Part shown: positions 12,890-20,448 of the stretch, one piece after another | How the letters are laid out: each line of letters begins with the position of its first letter | Numbering within the stretch: the stretch's first letter is position 1 | From: Lentisphaeria bacterium | GTDB taxonomy: Bacteria > Verrucomicrobiota > Lentisphaeria > Victivallales > Victivallaceae | Reading direction: 5' to 3' | Assembly: GCA_900768515.1 (NCBI GenBank) | Contig: CAAGDG010000048.1 | Location: 1 to 20,992 of the forward strand | DNA length: 20,992 nucleotides | Program-made: the position numbers and the translations under genes | Notes under the pieces: model-generated | The model's database searches: none | Seen by the model: the letters and a program-made list of their open reading frames with translations, nothing else | Told to the model about the DNA's origin: nothing

Positions 12890-14935
12890 ATGATCAAAAG
12901 CTCCCTTGTTCTGCTTTTCGCCCTCCTCCCGGCGGCGGTTGCGCTGCACGCCTCGGCTCCGGCGACGGACGCCGAGCTGGAACAGCTCCGCCGGCAGGCA
13001 GTCGAATATTTCACCGCCGGCCCCCCGCCGGTGGAGGCGGCGCAGCCGCACCTGGCGACACAGAATCCCGATGGGTCCTGGCCCGACATCGACTACGCAG
13101 ACAAGAGACGCGGTCACTGGAAACCTTCGGCGCATCTGACCCGGATCCGCCGACTCGCGGCCTGCTACCGGACCCGTGCACCGGAGAATCCCCTCTACGG
13201 CGATCCGGCCGTCCTCGAAGCCGTTCTGCGCGGGTTGCGGTTCTGGGCGGCGAACGCCTTCACCAGCGACAACTGGTGGCACCAGGTGATCGGAACACCG
13301 CAGGATCTCTGCTCGATCATCTTTCTCCTCGGCGACCGGATGCCGCCCGACCTGCTGGAGGAACTCCGTCCGATCCTCAACCGCTCCTTCCCCGGCATGA
13401 CCGCTCAGAACAAGGTCTGGCGGGCCGGAATCCACGTCTTCAAAGGAATCATCTACCACGAGCCATCGATGGTTGCGGAGGGGCGCGACCAGATCGCGGA
13501 GGAGATCCGTATCGCCGGTCCCGGCGAAGAGGGAATCCAGACCGACTACAGTTTCCACCAGCACGGTCCGATGCTCCAGTTCGGAAACTACGGGCTCTCC
13601 TACCTGACCGAACAGGTCAAGTGGGCGTCGATCCTGCGCGACACCTCCTTTGCGATTCCTCCGGAAAAGATCGCCATCGTCGACGACTATCTCTGCAACG
13701 GACTGCGCTGGGTGCTCTGGAAAGGCCAGATGGATTTCTCCGCCTGCGGCCGCCAGAACAGCCGGGGCCTGCCCGCGGGGAAATACCGCACTGTAGTCGG
13801 AACCGTGCAGCGCTTTCTGCCCTGCCTCCCCCCGGAACGGCGGGAAAAGTACGACCACTTCCTGGAGCTGAGCGGAAACCGCTTCTTCAAGAAGAGCGAT
13901 TTCCTGGTGCACCGCCGGCCTGATTTTTACATGTCGGTCAAGATGTGCTCCCGCCGCACCATCGGCAACGAATCGGTCAACAGCGAGAACATCCTCGGCC
14001 GCCTGACCGGACACGGCGCGACCTTCTTCCTCACCGACGGCGAAGAGTACCGTGAAATCGGCGCAATCTGGAACTGGCGGCAGCTCCCCGGCGTCACCGC
14101 GGTACAGAACAGCGCCTCGCTCCAGGCCAAGGCGAAAAACTACCGGAACGAATCCCCCTGGGTCGGCGGCGTCTCCGACGGCGACCTCGGCTTCGCCGTG
14201 ATGAACTTCTACAACCGCGAGGTCAAGGCGCGCAAAAGCTACTTCTGTTTCGACCGGGGAATGGTCGTGACCGCCAACGGCATCGCCGCGACCGGCAAAG
14301 ACACCGCCCCGATCCTGACCGTGGTCGAACAGGCCCGGCTGCGCGGACCGGTCGAAGTGACCGACGCCACTGGGACCCGGCAGCTGCCGATGGGCGAACA
14401 CCGTTTCAAAGGGGCGCTCCGGATCCGCCATGCCGGATTTGAATACCGGCTCGATGCCGGACCGGATGTGGTGGTCCGGCTCGAGGAAGTCACCGGCAAC
14501 TGGAAGCGGGTGACGACCGCGCTCTCCCCGGACCCGGTCACCGGAAAGGTGCTGACCATCTGTTTCGACCACGGCTCGCGCCCGAAGCGGACCGCCTGCC
14601 GCTACACGGTCACACCGGTCGAAAAACCGGCGGGGGAGATTCTCCCCTTCGGAACCGAACTGCTTCACGGCGAATTCGATCCGGCGGCGAAAGTCGCGAT
14701 GATCGCCTTCTTCCAGAAAGGCAAAATCGAAGTGCCTGAATTCGGAACGGTCGAAGCGAAGCAGCCGTCGCTGCTGATGATCCGGTTCGACGGAGCCAGG
14801 CCGGTGCTGATCGCCGACGACCCGGCCCAGCAGCAGGAACGGCTCCTCTTCACCATGCCGGACGGCGGAGAAGTCGCCCTGGCCCCGGCGGTCCCCGGAA
14901 ATCCGCCGGCCGGTCCGGCGCCGGCAAACCAGTAG
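12890..14935 (+). CDS. Polysaccharide lyase family 8-like (chondroitin AC / hyaluronate / xanthan lyase type), secreted
   Basis: The 681-residue protein has a signal peptide (Lys3, hydrophobic 6-19, likely cleavage after residues 21-23). An N-terminal alpha/alpha barrel (about 25-340) is followed by beta-sandwich domains. PL8 enzymes cut uronic-acid-containing polysaccharides by beta-elimination. The catalytic set is visible: Asn128 in DNWWHQVIGTP, His225 and Tyr234 in SFHQHGPMLQFGNYG, Arg288 and Arg292 in SACGRQNSRG, and an NESVNSEN block at 360-367. The product should be unsaturated oligosaccharides in the periplasm or outside. Chondroitin, hyaluronan and xanthan-type substrates cannot be told apart here. 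The C-terminus (about 664-681) is a Pro/Ala-rich tail. The ATG at 12890 has AAAGG 9 bases upstream. It is second in an operon with the LOG gene and is followed by a terminator. Confidence 0.9.
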   Translation: MIKSSLVLLFALLPAAVALHASAPATDAELEQLRRQAVEYFTAGPPPVEAAQPHLATQNPDGSWPDIDYADKRRGHWKPSAHLTRIRRLAACYRTRAPENPLYGDPAVLEAVLRGLRFWAANAFTSDNWWHQVIGTPQDLCSIIFLLGDRMPPDLLEELRPILNRSFPGMTAQNKVWRAGIHVFKGIIYHEPSMVAEGRDQIAEEIRIAGPGEEGIQTDYSFHQHGPMLQFGNYGLSYLTEQVKWASILRDTSFAIPPEKIAIVDDYLCNGLRWVLWKGQMDFSACGRQNSRGLPAGKYRTVVGTVQRFLPCLPPERREKYDHFLELSGNRFFKKSDFLVHRRPDFYMSVKMCSRRTIGNESVNSENILGRLTGHGATFFLTDGEEYREIGAIWNWRQLPGVTAVQNSASLQAKAKNYRNESPWVGGVSDGDLGFAVMNFYNREVKARKSYFCFDRGMVVTANGIAATGKDTAPILTVVEQARLRGPVEVTDATGTRQLPMGEHRFKGALRIRHAGFEYRLDAGPDVVVRLEEVTGNWKRVTTALSPDPVTGKVLTICFDHGSRPKRTACRYTVTPVEKPAGEILPFGTELLHGEFDPAAKVAMIAFFQKGKIEVPEFGTVEAKQPSLLMIRFDGARPVLIADDPAQQQERLLFTMPDGGEVALAPAVPGNPPAGPAPANQ

Positions 14936-14949
14936 AAGGCTAATCCGCA

Positions 14950-14987
14950 AAAGCCCGTCCGATCCAACGACCGGACGGGCTTTCTTT
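14950..14987 (+). terminator. Intrinsic terminator after the PL8 gene
   Basis: A 12-bp stem (14950-14961 with 14972-14983; core GCCCGTCCG) and a 10-base loop are followed by TTTCTTT. It lies 15 bases after the PL8 stop. The left arm begins with AAA, so weak function on the minus strand is possible. Confidence 0.8.
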
Positions 14988-15070
14988 CAGGAATCCGAAC
15001 CGCGCCGCCCGGAAACAGATGGGAACTTCCGCCCTCTTCCACCGTCGGCGCAGCCGGTTCCGCCGCAAGA

Positions 15071-15994
15071 TCACTTGTTCTGGCCGAGCGACTCCCTGGC
15101 GCTCTCGACCAGCCGCATGAAACGGCGGCCGTATTCGACATAGTTCGCAATGCGGGCGGCATCCTCGCTCTTGGCGTCGGCGTCGTGGAAGACCACCTTC
15201 ATGTGCGGCTCCATCGAGAAGCCGCCGTCGTATCCGTGCCGGAGCAGGTCGATCACGATCTTCATGACGTCGCCCTCGCCCTCGCCGGGGAAGGTGAAAT
15301 GGGCGCGGTGAAAACCGCCGTTCTCGTTGCGGCCCTGGAAGACGCCGTCCTTGATGTGGACGTAGTAGATGAACTCCCGGACATGCTGGTAGAACTCCCA
15401 GGAGTTCTGGCAGTGAACCAGTTCATCTCCGTTGCTGCGGTCGAAGTTCATCACCGGGTTGCCGGTGTCGAAGACCAGCTTGAAGTTCGGGGATTTGACG
15501 TGGTCGAGCAGCTTCAGCGTGTGCTTCCAGGACATGCCGCCGTAGTTGTTGCAGTTCTCGTGCAGATAGAGGACACCGGCCTCCTCGCACATCCGGACCA
15601 GCACGTTGACCTTGCGGAAAACCTGTTCCTCGACCGCGGGATCGAAGGCGGGCCGGTCCCAGGTCGCCTTGAAACTCATGCCGCGCAGCATGGTGCAGTT
15701 GACCCGCTTCATCCGGACCAGGGCCCGGCGGAGCTGAGCGGTGGTCTTCTCAAAATCCTCGTCGCTCATCGGATCCCAGCCCCAGTTGGCCACCGCGCTG
15801 CCGAAGCAGTTGATCCGGATTCCGGCGGCGTCGAGCTGTTCGACCACCTTGTCGAACGCCTCGTCCGAGATGTCGTGAATGTTGGTTCCATCGACCGCGC
15901 GCGCTTCGATGAACTGCCATCCCAGTTCCTTCGTCGCCGCAATCTGACCGGCCATCGAAGAGGAGGCCTCGTCCGCAAATCCAGTGTAATACAT
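15071..15994 (-). CDS. Sugar phosphate isomerase/epimerase-like TIM-barrel protein (xylose isomerase-like family)
   Basis: The 307-residue protein belongs to the AP-endonuclease-2/xylose-isomerase-like TIM-barrel superfamily, whose members isomerise or epimerise sugars, keto acids or inositols with a divalent metal. Likely metal ligands sit on successive strands: Glu146 in YLHENCNNYGG, Asp176 in LVFDTGNP, His213 in YVHIKDG, and Glu262 in FSMEPH. The FTFPGEGEGD segment (234-242) matches the family's usual loop before the last strands. The ATG at 15994 follows AGGAAGG by 7 bases; the longer open frame upstream has no support. No signal peptide is seen. The gene is divergent from the beta-mannosidase gene and converges with the PL8 operon, so a role in sugar catabolism is likely, but the exact reaction cannot be assigned. 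Confidence 0.87.
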   Translation of the reverse strand: MYYTGFADEASSSMAGQIAATKELGWQFIEARAVDGTNIHDISDEAFDKVVEQLDAAGIRINCFGSAVANWGWDPMSDEDFEKTTAQLRRALVRMKRVNCTMLRGMSFKATWDRPAFDPAVEEQVFRKVNVLVRMCEEAGVLYLHENCNNYGGMSWKHTLKLLDHVKSPNFKLVFDTGNPVMNFDRSNGDELVHCQNSWEFYQHVREFIYYVHIKDGVFQGRNENGGFHRAHFTFPGEGEGDVMKIVIDLLRHGYDGGFSMEPHMKVVFHDADAKSEDAARIANYVEYGRRFMRLVESARESLGQNK

Positions 15995-16062
15995 CGTCCA
16001 TCCTTCCTGTTGGTTGCCGGCGGAAACCGTTTCGGAGTGCGCCGGAATAAGCTCATTATTAT

Positions 16063-16090
16063 ACAATAGTGCAGGATGTGCAATAGTCAA
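16063..16090 (-). promoter_or_regulatory. Putative promoter region of the isomerase-like gene
   Basis: On the minus strand, TTGACT (16090-16085) is followed 16 bases later by TATTGT (16068-16063), with a perfect TATAAT slightly further on (16063-16058), 21 bases from the -35. Which -10 is used is unclear. The heptamer CAATAGT is repeated at 16064-16070 and 16081-16087 within the promoter. Confidence 0.4.
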
Positions 16091-16192
16091 TCCTTTTTTG
16101 CCGAAAAACTTCGCACCGGACAATCGCCGGAGCTGTCCGCGCATTCAGCCTGCTTTTTTCCGTTTATTCCCGCCGAACAGGGAAACGTCTCC

Positions 16193-16221
16193 TTGCATTT
16201 GCCGCCGGAATCCGATATATT
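16193..16221 (+). promoter_or_regulatory. Putative promoter of the beta-mannosidase operon
   Basis: TTGCAT (16193-16198) and TATATT (16216-16221) are separated by 17 bases. The predicted start is near 16228, about 34 bases before the ATG. The frame is open upstream of this point but would not be transcribed from here. Confidence 0.6.
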
Positions 16222-16261
16222 GGATGAAATCAAAAAAACTTGTCTTCAGGAGAGATCATCC

Positions 16262-18727
16262 ATGGGTTGCATAATTGATCTGAGCGGAATCTGGACACTG
16301 CGGAGTTCGGAGTGGGGCGACAAGACGATTCCGGCGGAGCTTCCGGGCGACAACTACAGCGCGCTCCTCGCCGCCGGCGAGATCCCCGACCCCTATTTCG
16401 GGTGTAACGAGCAGGAAATTCAGGAGTTCCGCAAATGGGAGTGGGAGTATGAGCGGGAGTTCGACGTCCCGCCGGAACTGCTCGACTTCGACAGCGTCTA
16501 CCTGAACGCCGAAATGGTTGACACCTTCGCCACGGTACGCATCAACGGGAAACGGGTCCTCACCACCGAAAACATGTTCCGCCGCTACCGGCCCGAGGTC
16601 AAGGCGGCGCTCCGGCCCGGCCGGAACACCATCACCGTCCGCTTCCGTCCGGCGGAGGCGGAGGCAAAACGGGCCGCCGCCGGACTCCCCTTCCCGATTC
16701 CGATGAACGGCTGCTCGAAGGTTCCGCACCTGAACCTGATCCGCAAGGTCCACTGCCACGGCGGCTGGGACTGGGGAATCACGATGATGGTCTCCGGCGT
16801 CTACATGCCGCTGGAGTTGCGCGGCGTCAACTTCTGCCGGATCGAACACCTCTGGGCCGACCAGATCCATGAAAACGGCAGGGTCCGGATCACCGCGGTC
16901 GCCGAACTCTTCTGCGAAAAGCCGGGCCGCTGCCCGGTCACCTTCACCTTCGCCGGCGAAACCCGGACCGTGAACGCCCTTCTGAAGCCGGGACTCCGCC
17001 GGGTGCAGGCGGAATTCGAAGTCGAACATCCCCGGCTCTGGTGGCCGAACGGACTCGGAGAGCCCTACCTCTACGACCTCGCGGTCACCACCCCGGACGA
17101 AACGCTCTCCGAAAAGATCGGACTGCGAACCATCGAAGTGGTCAATGAAAAAGACCGGTACGGCGTTTCGATGTTCTTCCGGGTCAACGGGGTGGATCTT
17201 TTTGCAAAAGGCGCCGACTGGATTCCGTGCGACGCCTTCCCGCAGCGTCAGACCCCCGGGGTGATCGAGGATCTGCTCGAATCCGCCCGCCTCGCCAACA
17301 TGAATATGCTCCGCGTCTGGGGCGGCGGCCAGTACGAGAAGGAGATCTTCTACGACATCTGTGACCGCAAGGGATTGCTGATCTGGCAGGATATGATGTT
17401 CTCCTGCAGCCTCTACCCCTCGACGGACGCCTTCGTTGAAAACGTCAAAGCCGAACTCGATTTCCAGATCCGCCGGCTCCGCCACCACGCTTCGCTGGCA
17501 CTCTGGTGCGGCGACAACGAGGTGATCGGCGCCACCGGCTGGTACGGACCGGAAAAACGCACCGCCTACCTGATCAATTACGACCGGCTCAACCGCGAAC
17601 TCCGCCGCAAGGTCGAGGAGCTTGACCCCGACCGCACCTTCTGGCCGAGTTCACCGTGCGGCGGCCCGAACAACTTCAACGACGGCTGGCACGACGACTC
17701 CTGCGGCGACATGCACTACTGGGAGGTCTGGCACGGCGGCAAGGATTTCGACGCCTATTACGCGGTCAAGCCGCGCTTCTGCTCGGAATTCGGATACCAG
17801 TCGTTTCCGTCGCCGGAGACGGTCCGGAGCTACTGCCCCCCCGAACAGCGCAACGTCTTCTCCCCGATCATGGACCACCATCAGAAATGCGTCAAGGGCA
17901 ACGCCCCGATCATCGGCATGTTCGGCAAGTACTTCCGGATGCCGGAGTCGTTTGAAGGCTTCCTCTACCTTTCGCAGGTCCAGCAGGCGCTCGCGATCAA
18001 GACCGGAGTGGAGTTCTGGCGGACGCTCAAGCCGCGCTGCATGGGCACCCTCTTCTGGCAGCTCAACGACAACTGGCCGGTCGCTTCGTGGGCCAGCATC
18101 GAATACGGCGGCAAATGGAAGCAGCTCCAATACCACGCGAAACGCTTCTACGCGCCGGTGATCGGCGCCGCGGTCAAGAACGACGAGGGAAAACTCGAAC
18201 TGTTCGCGGTCAGCGACCTGCGCACCGGAGTGAAGACCACGCTGCGGGCGACCGTCTTCAACTTCGAAGGGGAAGCGCTGACGCACTTCGATTTCTCCGC
18301 CTCGCTGAAACCGGGGGAGAGCCGCCGGCTCCACACCTTCCGTCCCGTGGAACTCTGCCGGTTCCCGGCCGACCGGTGTTTCCTGCTGCTGGAACTCGAT
18401 GCCGAAACCGCCGCCGGGGAACGCCTCCACCATGAGAACACCGTATTTTTCGACGTCTTCAAGCGCTGTGAACTTGAACGCGCCGGGATTCAATGCGCTG
18501 TCACCGAAACCGGCGACGGCGACTACCTGCTGGAGCTGCAAACCGACCGTCCCGCCTTTTTCGTGACGCTCGATCTGCCGGGGATTCCGGGAATTTTCGA
18601 TGACAACAGCTTCACGCTGACACCGCAAAAGAAGCGGATCGTGCGGTTCACTCCGGAACGGAAAACTACGAGGGAAGCCGTCGAAAAAACTATTTCAATT
18701 ACCGATTTGAGAAAGAGTTACAATTAA
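16262..18727 (+). CDS. Glycoside hydrolase family 2 beta-mannosidase
   Basis: The 821-residue enzyme should release terminal beta-mannose, for example from manno-oligosaccharides or the Man-beta-GlcNAc core of N-glycans. The domain order is that of GH2: sugar-binding jelly roll (about 1-185), immunoglobulin-like domain (190-295), TIM barrel (about 300-610), then C-terminal beta domains. Glu420 in ALWCGDNEV is the acid/base; the WCGxNE form is typical of beta-mannosidases rather than beta-galactosidases. Glu509 in RFCSEFGYQSFPS is the nucleophile. GGWDWG (167-172) and MLRVWGGGQYE (349-359) are also typical. No signal peptide is present, so it is cytoplasmic. The ATG at 16262 follows AGGAGAG by 7 bases and lies downstream of the promoter. 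The next gene begins after one base, suggesting a coupled operon. Confidence 0.93.
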   Translation: MGCIIDLSGIWTLRSSEWGDKTIPAELPGDNYSALLAAGEIPDPYFGCNEQEIQEFRKWEWEYEREFDVPPELLDFDSVYLNAEMVDTFATVRINGKRVLTTENMFRRYRPEVKAALRPGRNTITVRFRPAEAEAKRAAAGLPFPIPMNGCSKVPHLNLIRKVHCHGGWDWGITMMVSGVYMPLELRGVNFCRIEHLWADQIHENGRVRITAVAELFCEKPGRCPVTFTFAGETRTVNALLKPGLRRVQAEFEVEHPRLWWPNGLGEPYLYDLAVTTPDETLSEKIGLRTIEVVNEKDRYGVSMFFRVNGVDLFAKGADWIPCDAFPQRQTPGVIEDLLESARLANMNMLRVWGGGQYEKEIFYDICDRKGLLIWQDMMFSCSLYPSTDAFVENVKAELDFQIRRLRHHASLALWCGDNEVIGATGWYGPEKRTAYLINYDRLNRELRRKVEELDPDRTFWPSSPCGGPNNFNDGWHDDSCGDMHYWEVWHGGKDFDAYYAVKPRFCSEFGYQSFPSPETVRSYCPPEQRNVFSPIMDHHQKCVKGNAPIIGMFGKYFRMPESFEGFLYLSQVQQALAIKTGVEFWRTLKPRCMGTLFWQLNDNWPVASWASIEYGGKWKQLQYHAKRFYAPVIGAAVKNDEGKLELFAVSDLRTGVKTTLRATVFNFEGEALTHFDFSASLKPGESRRLHTFRPVELCRFPADRCFLLLELDAETAAGERLHHENTVFFDVFKRCELERAGIQCAVTETGDGDYLLELQTDRPAFFVTLDLPGIPGIFDDNSFTLTPQKKRIVRFTPERKTTREAVEKTISITDLRKSYN

Positions 18728-18728
18728 A

Positions 18729-20174
18729 ATGGACAGGCTTCCGCGCTCGATTCCGGAACGGGAGGGCATCTCCTCCGACGCAATCATCAGCTGGGTGAAT
18801 GAAGTCGGAAAGCTCGATTCGCTCAACAGTTTCATGCTGCTCCGCAACGGCAGGGTGATCGCCGAAGGCTGGTGGAATCCCTACCGGCCGGAGGTTCCGC
18901 ACCAGCTTTTCTCTCTGAGCAAGAGCTTCACCTCGCTGGCGGTTGGATTCGCGCGTGCTGAAGGACTGCTCAAACTGGACGATCCGGTAACCGGGTTCTT
19001 TCCGGAAAAGCTCCCCCGCGACCTCGACGAACGGTTCCGCCGGATGACGGTCCGCCATCTGCTGACCATGTCCACCGGGCACGACCGCTGCGCACTCGAC
19101 TACCTGGTGCCGATCGCAGAAGACGGCGACTGGGTCGCGGCCTTTTTCCGGTCGCCACTGTCGTATGAACCGGGCAGCCGGTTCGTTTACAATTCCGGCG
19201 CGAGCTACCTGCTCTCCGCGATCGTGACCAGAGTGACCGGCCGGGAGCTGCAGGCCTATCTGCGTCCCCGGCTGCTCAATCCGCTCGGATTCGCGCCGCG
19301 CCGCTGGGAGAAGTGCCCCCGCGGCATCGACCTCGGGGGCTGGGGATTCAACCTGACCACCGAGGAGATCGCCCGGTTCGCGCAGATGCTGCTCGACGGC
19401 GGCAAGTGGCGGGGCAGACAGCTGGTTCCCCCCGACTACCTCCGGATGGCGACCTCGTTCCAGATCGACAACTCCGGCAACGATCAACCGGACTGGAAAC
19501 AGGGATACGGATTCCAGTTCTGGCGGACCCGCCACAACACCTTCCGGGGCGACGGGGCTTTCGGTCAGTATGCTTTGGTGATGCCTGACCAGCAGGCGGT
19601 GCTTGCGGTCACCTCCGGACTCCGGAACATGCAGACGATCCTCGACGCCGTCTGGACTCAGCTGCTGCCTGCCTTCCAGAGCACACCGCTGCCCGAAAAT
19701 CCTGCGGCCGCCGACCGGCTCCGGAAAAAACTGGAAACCCTCGCAATTCCGATGCCGCCGGCGGGTTCACCGGACCGCCTCCCCGCGGCATGCTACCGGT
19801 TTGAACCGAATGCTGCGGAACTGACGGAACTTGAAGTCGAATGTTCACCGGAACAGTGCACCCTCACCTTCACCGGACCTGCCGGCGTCGAGACGTTGCG
19901 GGCCGGGTTCGGCCGGCGGCTGGAGGGACGGCTCCAGCTCGATGCGGCGGAACCGCGGCTGGTCTCCGCCTGCGCCTCGGCGCCGGAACCCGACCGGCTG
20001 CTCCTCGATGTCTGCTGCATCGAGACCCCGTTCCGGCTCTCCTTCGAACTGCGGTTCGAGCAGGAGACCCTCCGGCTGGTCCGCAGGGCCAACCTCTATT
20101 TCCACTCCAAGGAGTGGCCGGAGCTGACCGGTCGCCGGATTCCGTCGGAAGAAGGGACGGCCGACAACGGTTGA
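18729..20174 (+). CDS. Serine hydrolase, beta-lactamase / penicillin-binding-protein-like family, with C-terminal beta domain
   Basis: The 481-residue protein has the class C beta-lactamase-like fold (about residues 10-320). The nucleophile Ser62 and Lys65 lie in the SxxK motif of LFSLSKSFTSLAV, and Tyr154 in FVYNSGASYLL is the second catalytic element. HLLTMSTGH (110-118) is also typical of the family, which includes esterases, D-amino-acid peptidases and carboxypeptidases, so beta-lactam resistance is not implied. Residues about 345-475 form an extra beta-rich domain that I do not recognise. No signal peptide is seen, which argues for an intracellular esterase, perhaps deacylating oligosaccharides handled by the beta-mannosidase; that is inference from position. 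The ATG at 18729 is one base after the upstream stop, with only a weak AAAGAG upstream, so translation is probably coupled. A short GGGACGG/CCGTCCC inverted repeat spans the stop, without a convincing T-run. Confidence 0.87.
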   Translation: MDRLPRSIPEREGISSDAIISWVNEVGKLDSLNSFMLLRNGRVIAEGWWNPYRPEVPHQLFSLSKSFTSLAVGFARAEGLLKLDDPVTGFFPEKLPRDLDERFRRMTVRHLLTMSTGHDRCALDYLVPIAEDGDWVAAFFRSPLSYEPGSRFVYNSGASYLLSAIVTRVTGRELQAYLRPRLLNPLGFAPRRWEKCPRGIDLGGWGFNLTTEEIARFAQMLLDGGKWRGRQLVPPDYLRMATSFQIDNSGNDQPDWKQGYGFQFWRTRHNTFRGDGAFGQYALVMPDQQAVLAVTSGLRNMQTILDAVWTQLLPAFQSTPLPENPAAADRLRKKLETLAIPMPPAGSPDRLPAACYRFEPNAAELTELEVECSPEQCTLTFTGPAGVETLRAGFGRRLEGRLQLDAAEPRLVSACASAPEPDRLLLDVCCIETPFRLSFELRFEQETLRLVRRANLYFHSKEWPELTGRRIPSEEGTADNG

Positions 20175-20448
20175 TCCGTCCCCGGAAACGTCTTTTTCAC
20201 AGAGAGACGGCGCACGCCCGCAGCTCCGGAAACGCAGAGGGAGCTGCCGGCGTTCGACACCGTGAGTCCCCCTCCCTTGTCCGCTCCTCTGAAAAAAAGT
20301 GCTCCGGCACTGACTGTATCCATTATCTATAAAAATCTGCTTTTTTTCTTCCGGCATATTGACTTTTGATGAATTTATCCCAAAATATAAGCAGAGCTCC
20401 ATATTCCTTTCAGACATAAACAATAGGAGCAGCAATAAGGAATTTGCC
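20175..20448 (+). other. AT-rich non-coding leader before the prepilin-type gene
   Basis: This 274-base gap holds no convincing gene. The left third is GC-rich. From about 20290 it becomes AT-rich, with A and T runs (20292-20298, 20340-20348). A TTGACT at 20359-20364 could be a -35, but TATAAG at 20386-20391 is 21 bases away and the only 17-base partner (AAAATA) is poor, so the promoter is unresolved. TAGGAG (20424-20429) and AAGG (20437-20440) precede the ATG. Confidence 0.5.

Noticed and set aside
12743..14950. A 735-codon minus-strand open frame opposite the PL8 gene
   Set aside because: The plus strand carries a full PL8 catalytic residue set and a signal peptide; the opposite frame has shadow-like composition and no motifs.
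20154..20182. Inverted repeat GGGACGG / CCGTCCC over the end of the serine hydrolase gene as a terminator
   Set aside because: The stem is 7 bp with a long loop, and the T-run follows only after about ten more bases, so function as a terminator is doubtful.
20298..20311. Hairpin AGTGC-TCCG-GCACT with an adjacent A7, a possible minus-strand terminator
   Set aside because: The stem is only 5 bp, and no minus-strand gene is visible to its right for it to terminate.
20301..20320. Possible sigma-54 promoter (CGGCAC element) before the prepilin gene
   Set aside because: The -24-like element lacks a matching GC at the -12 position at the required spacing.
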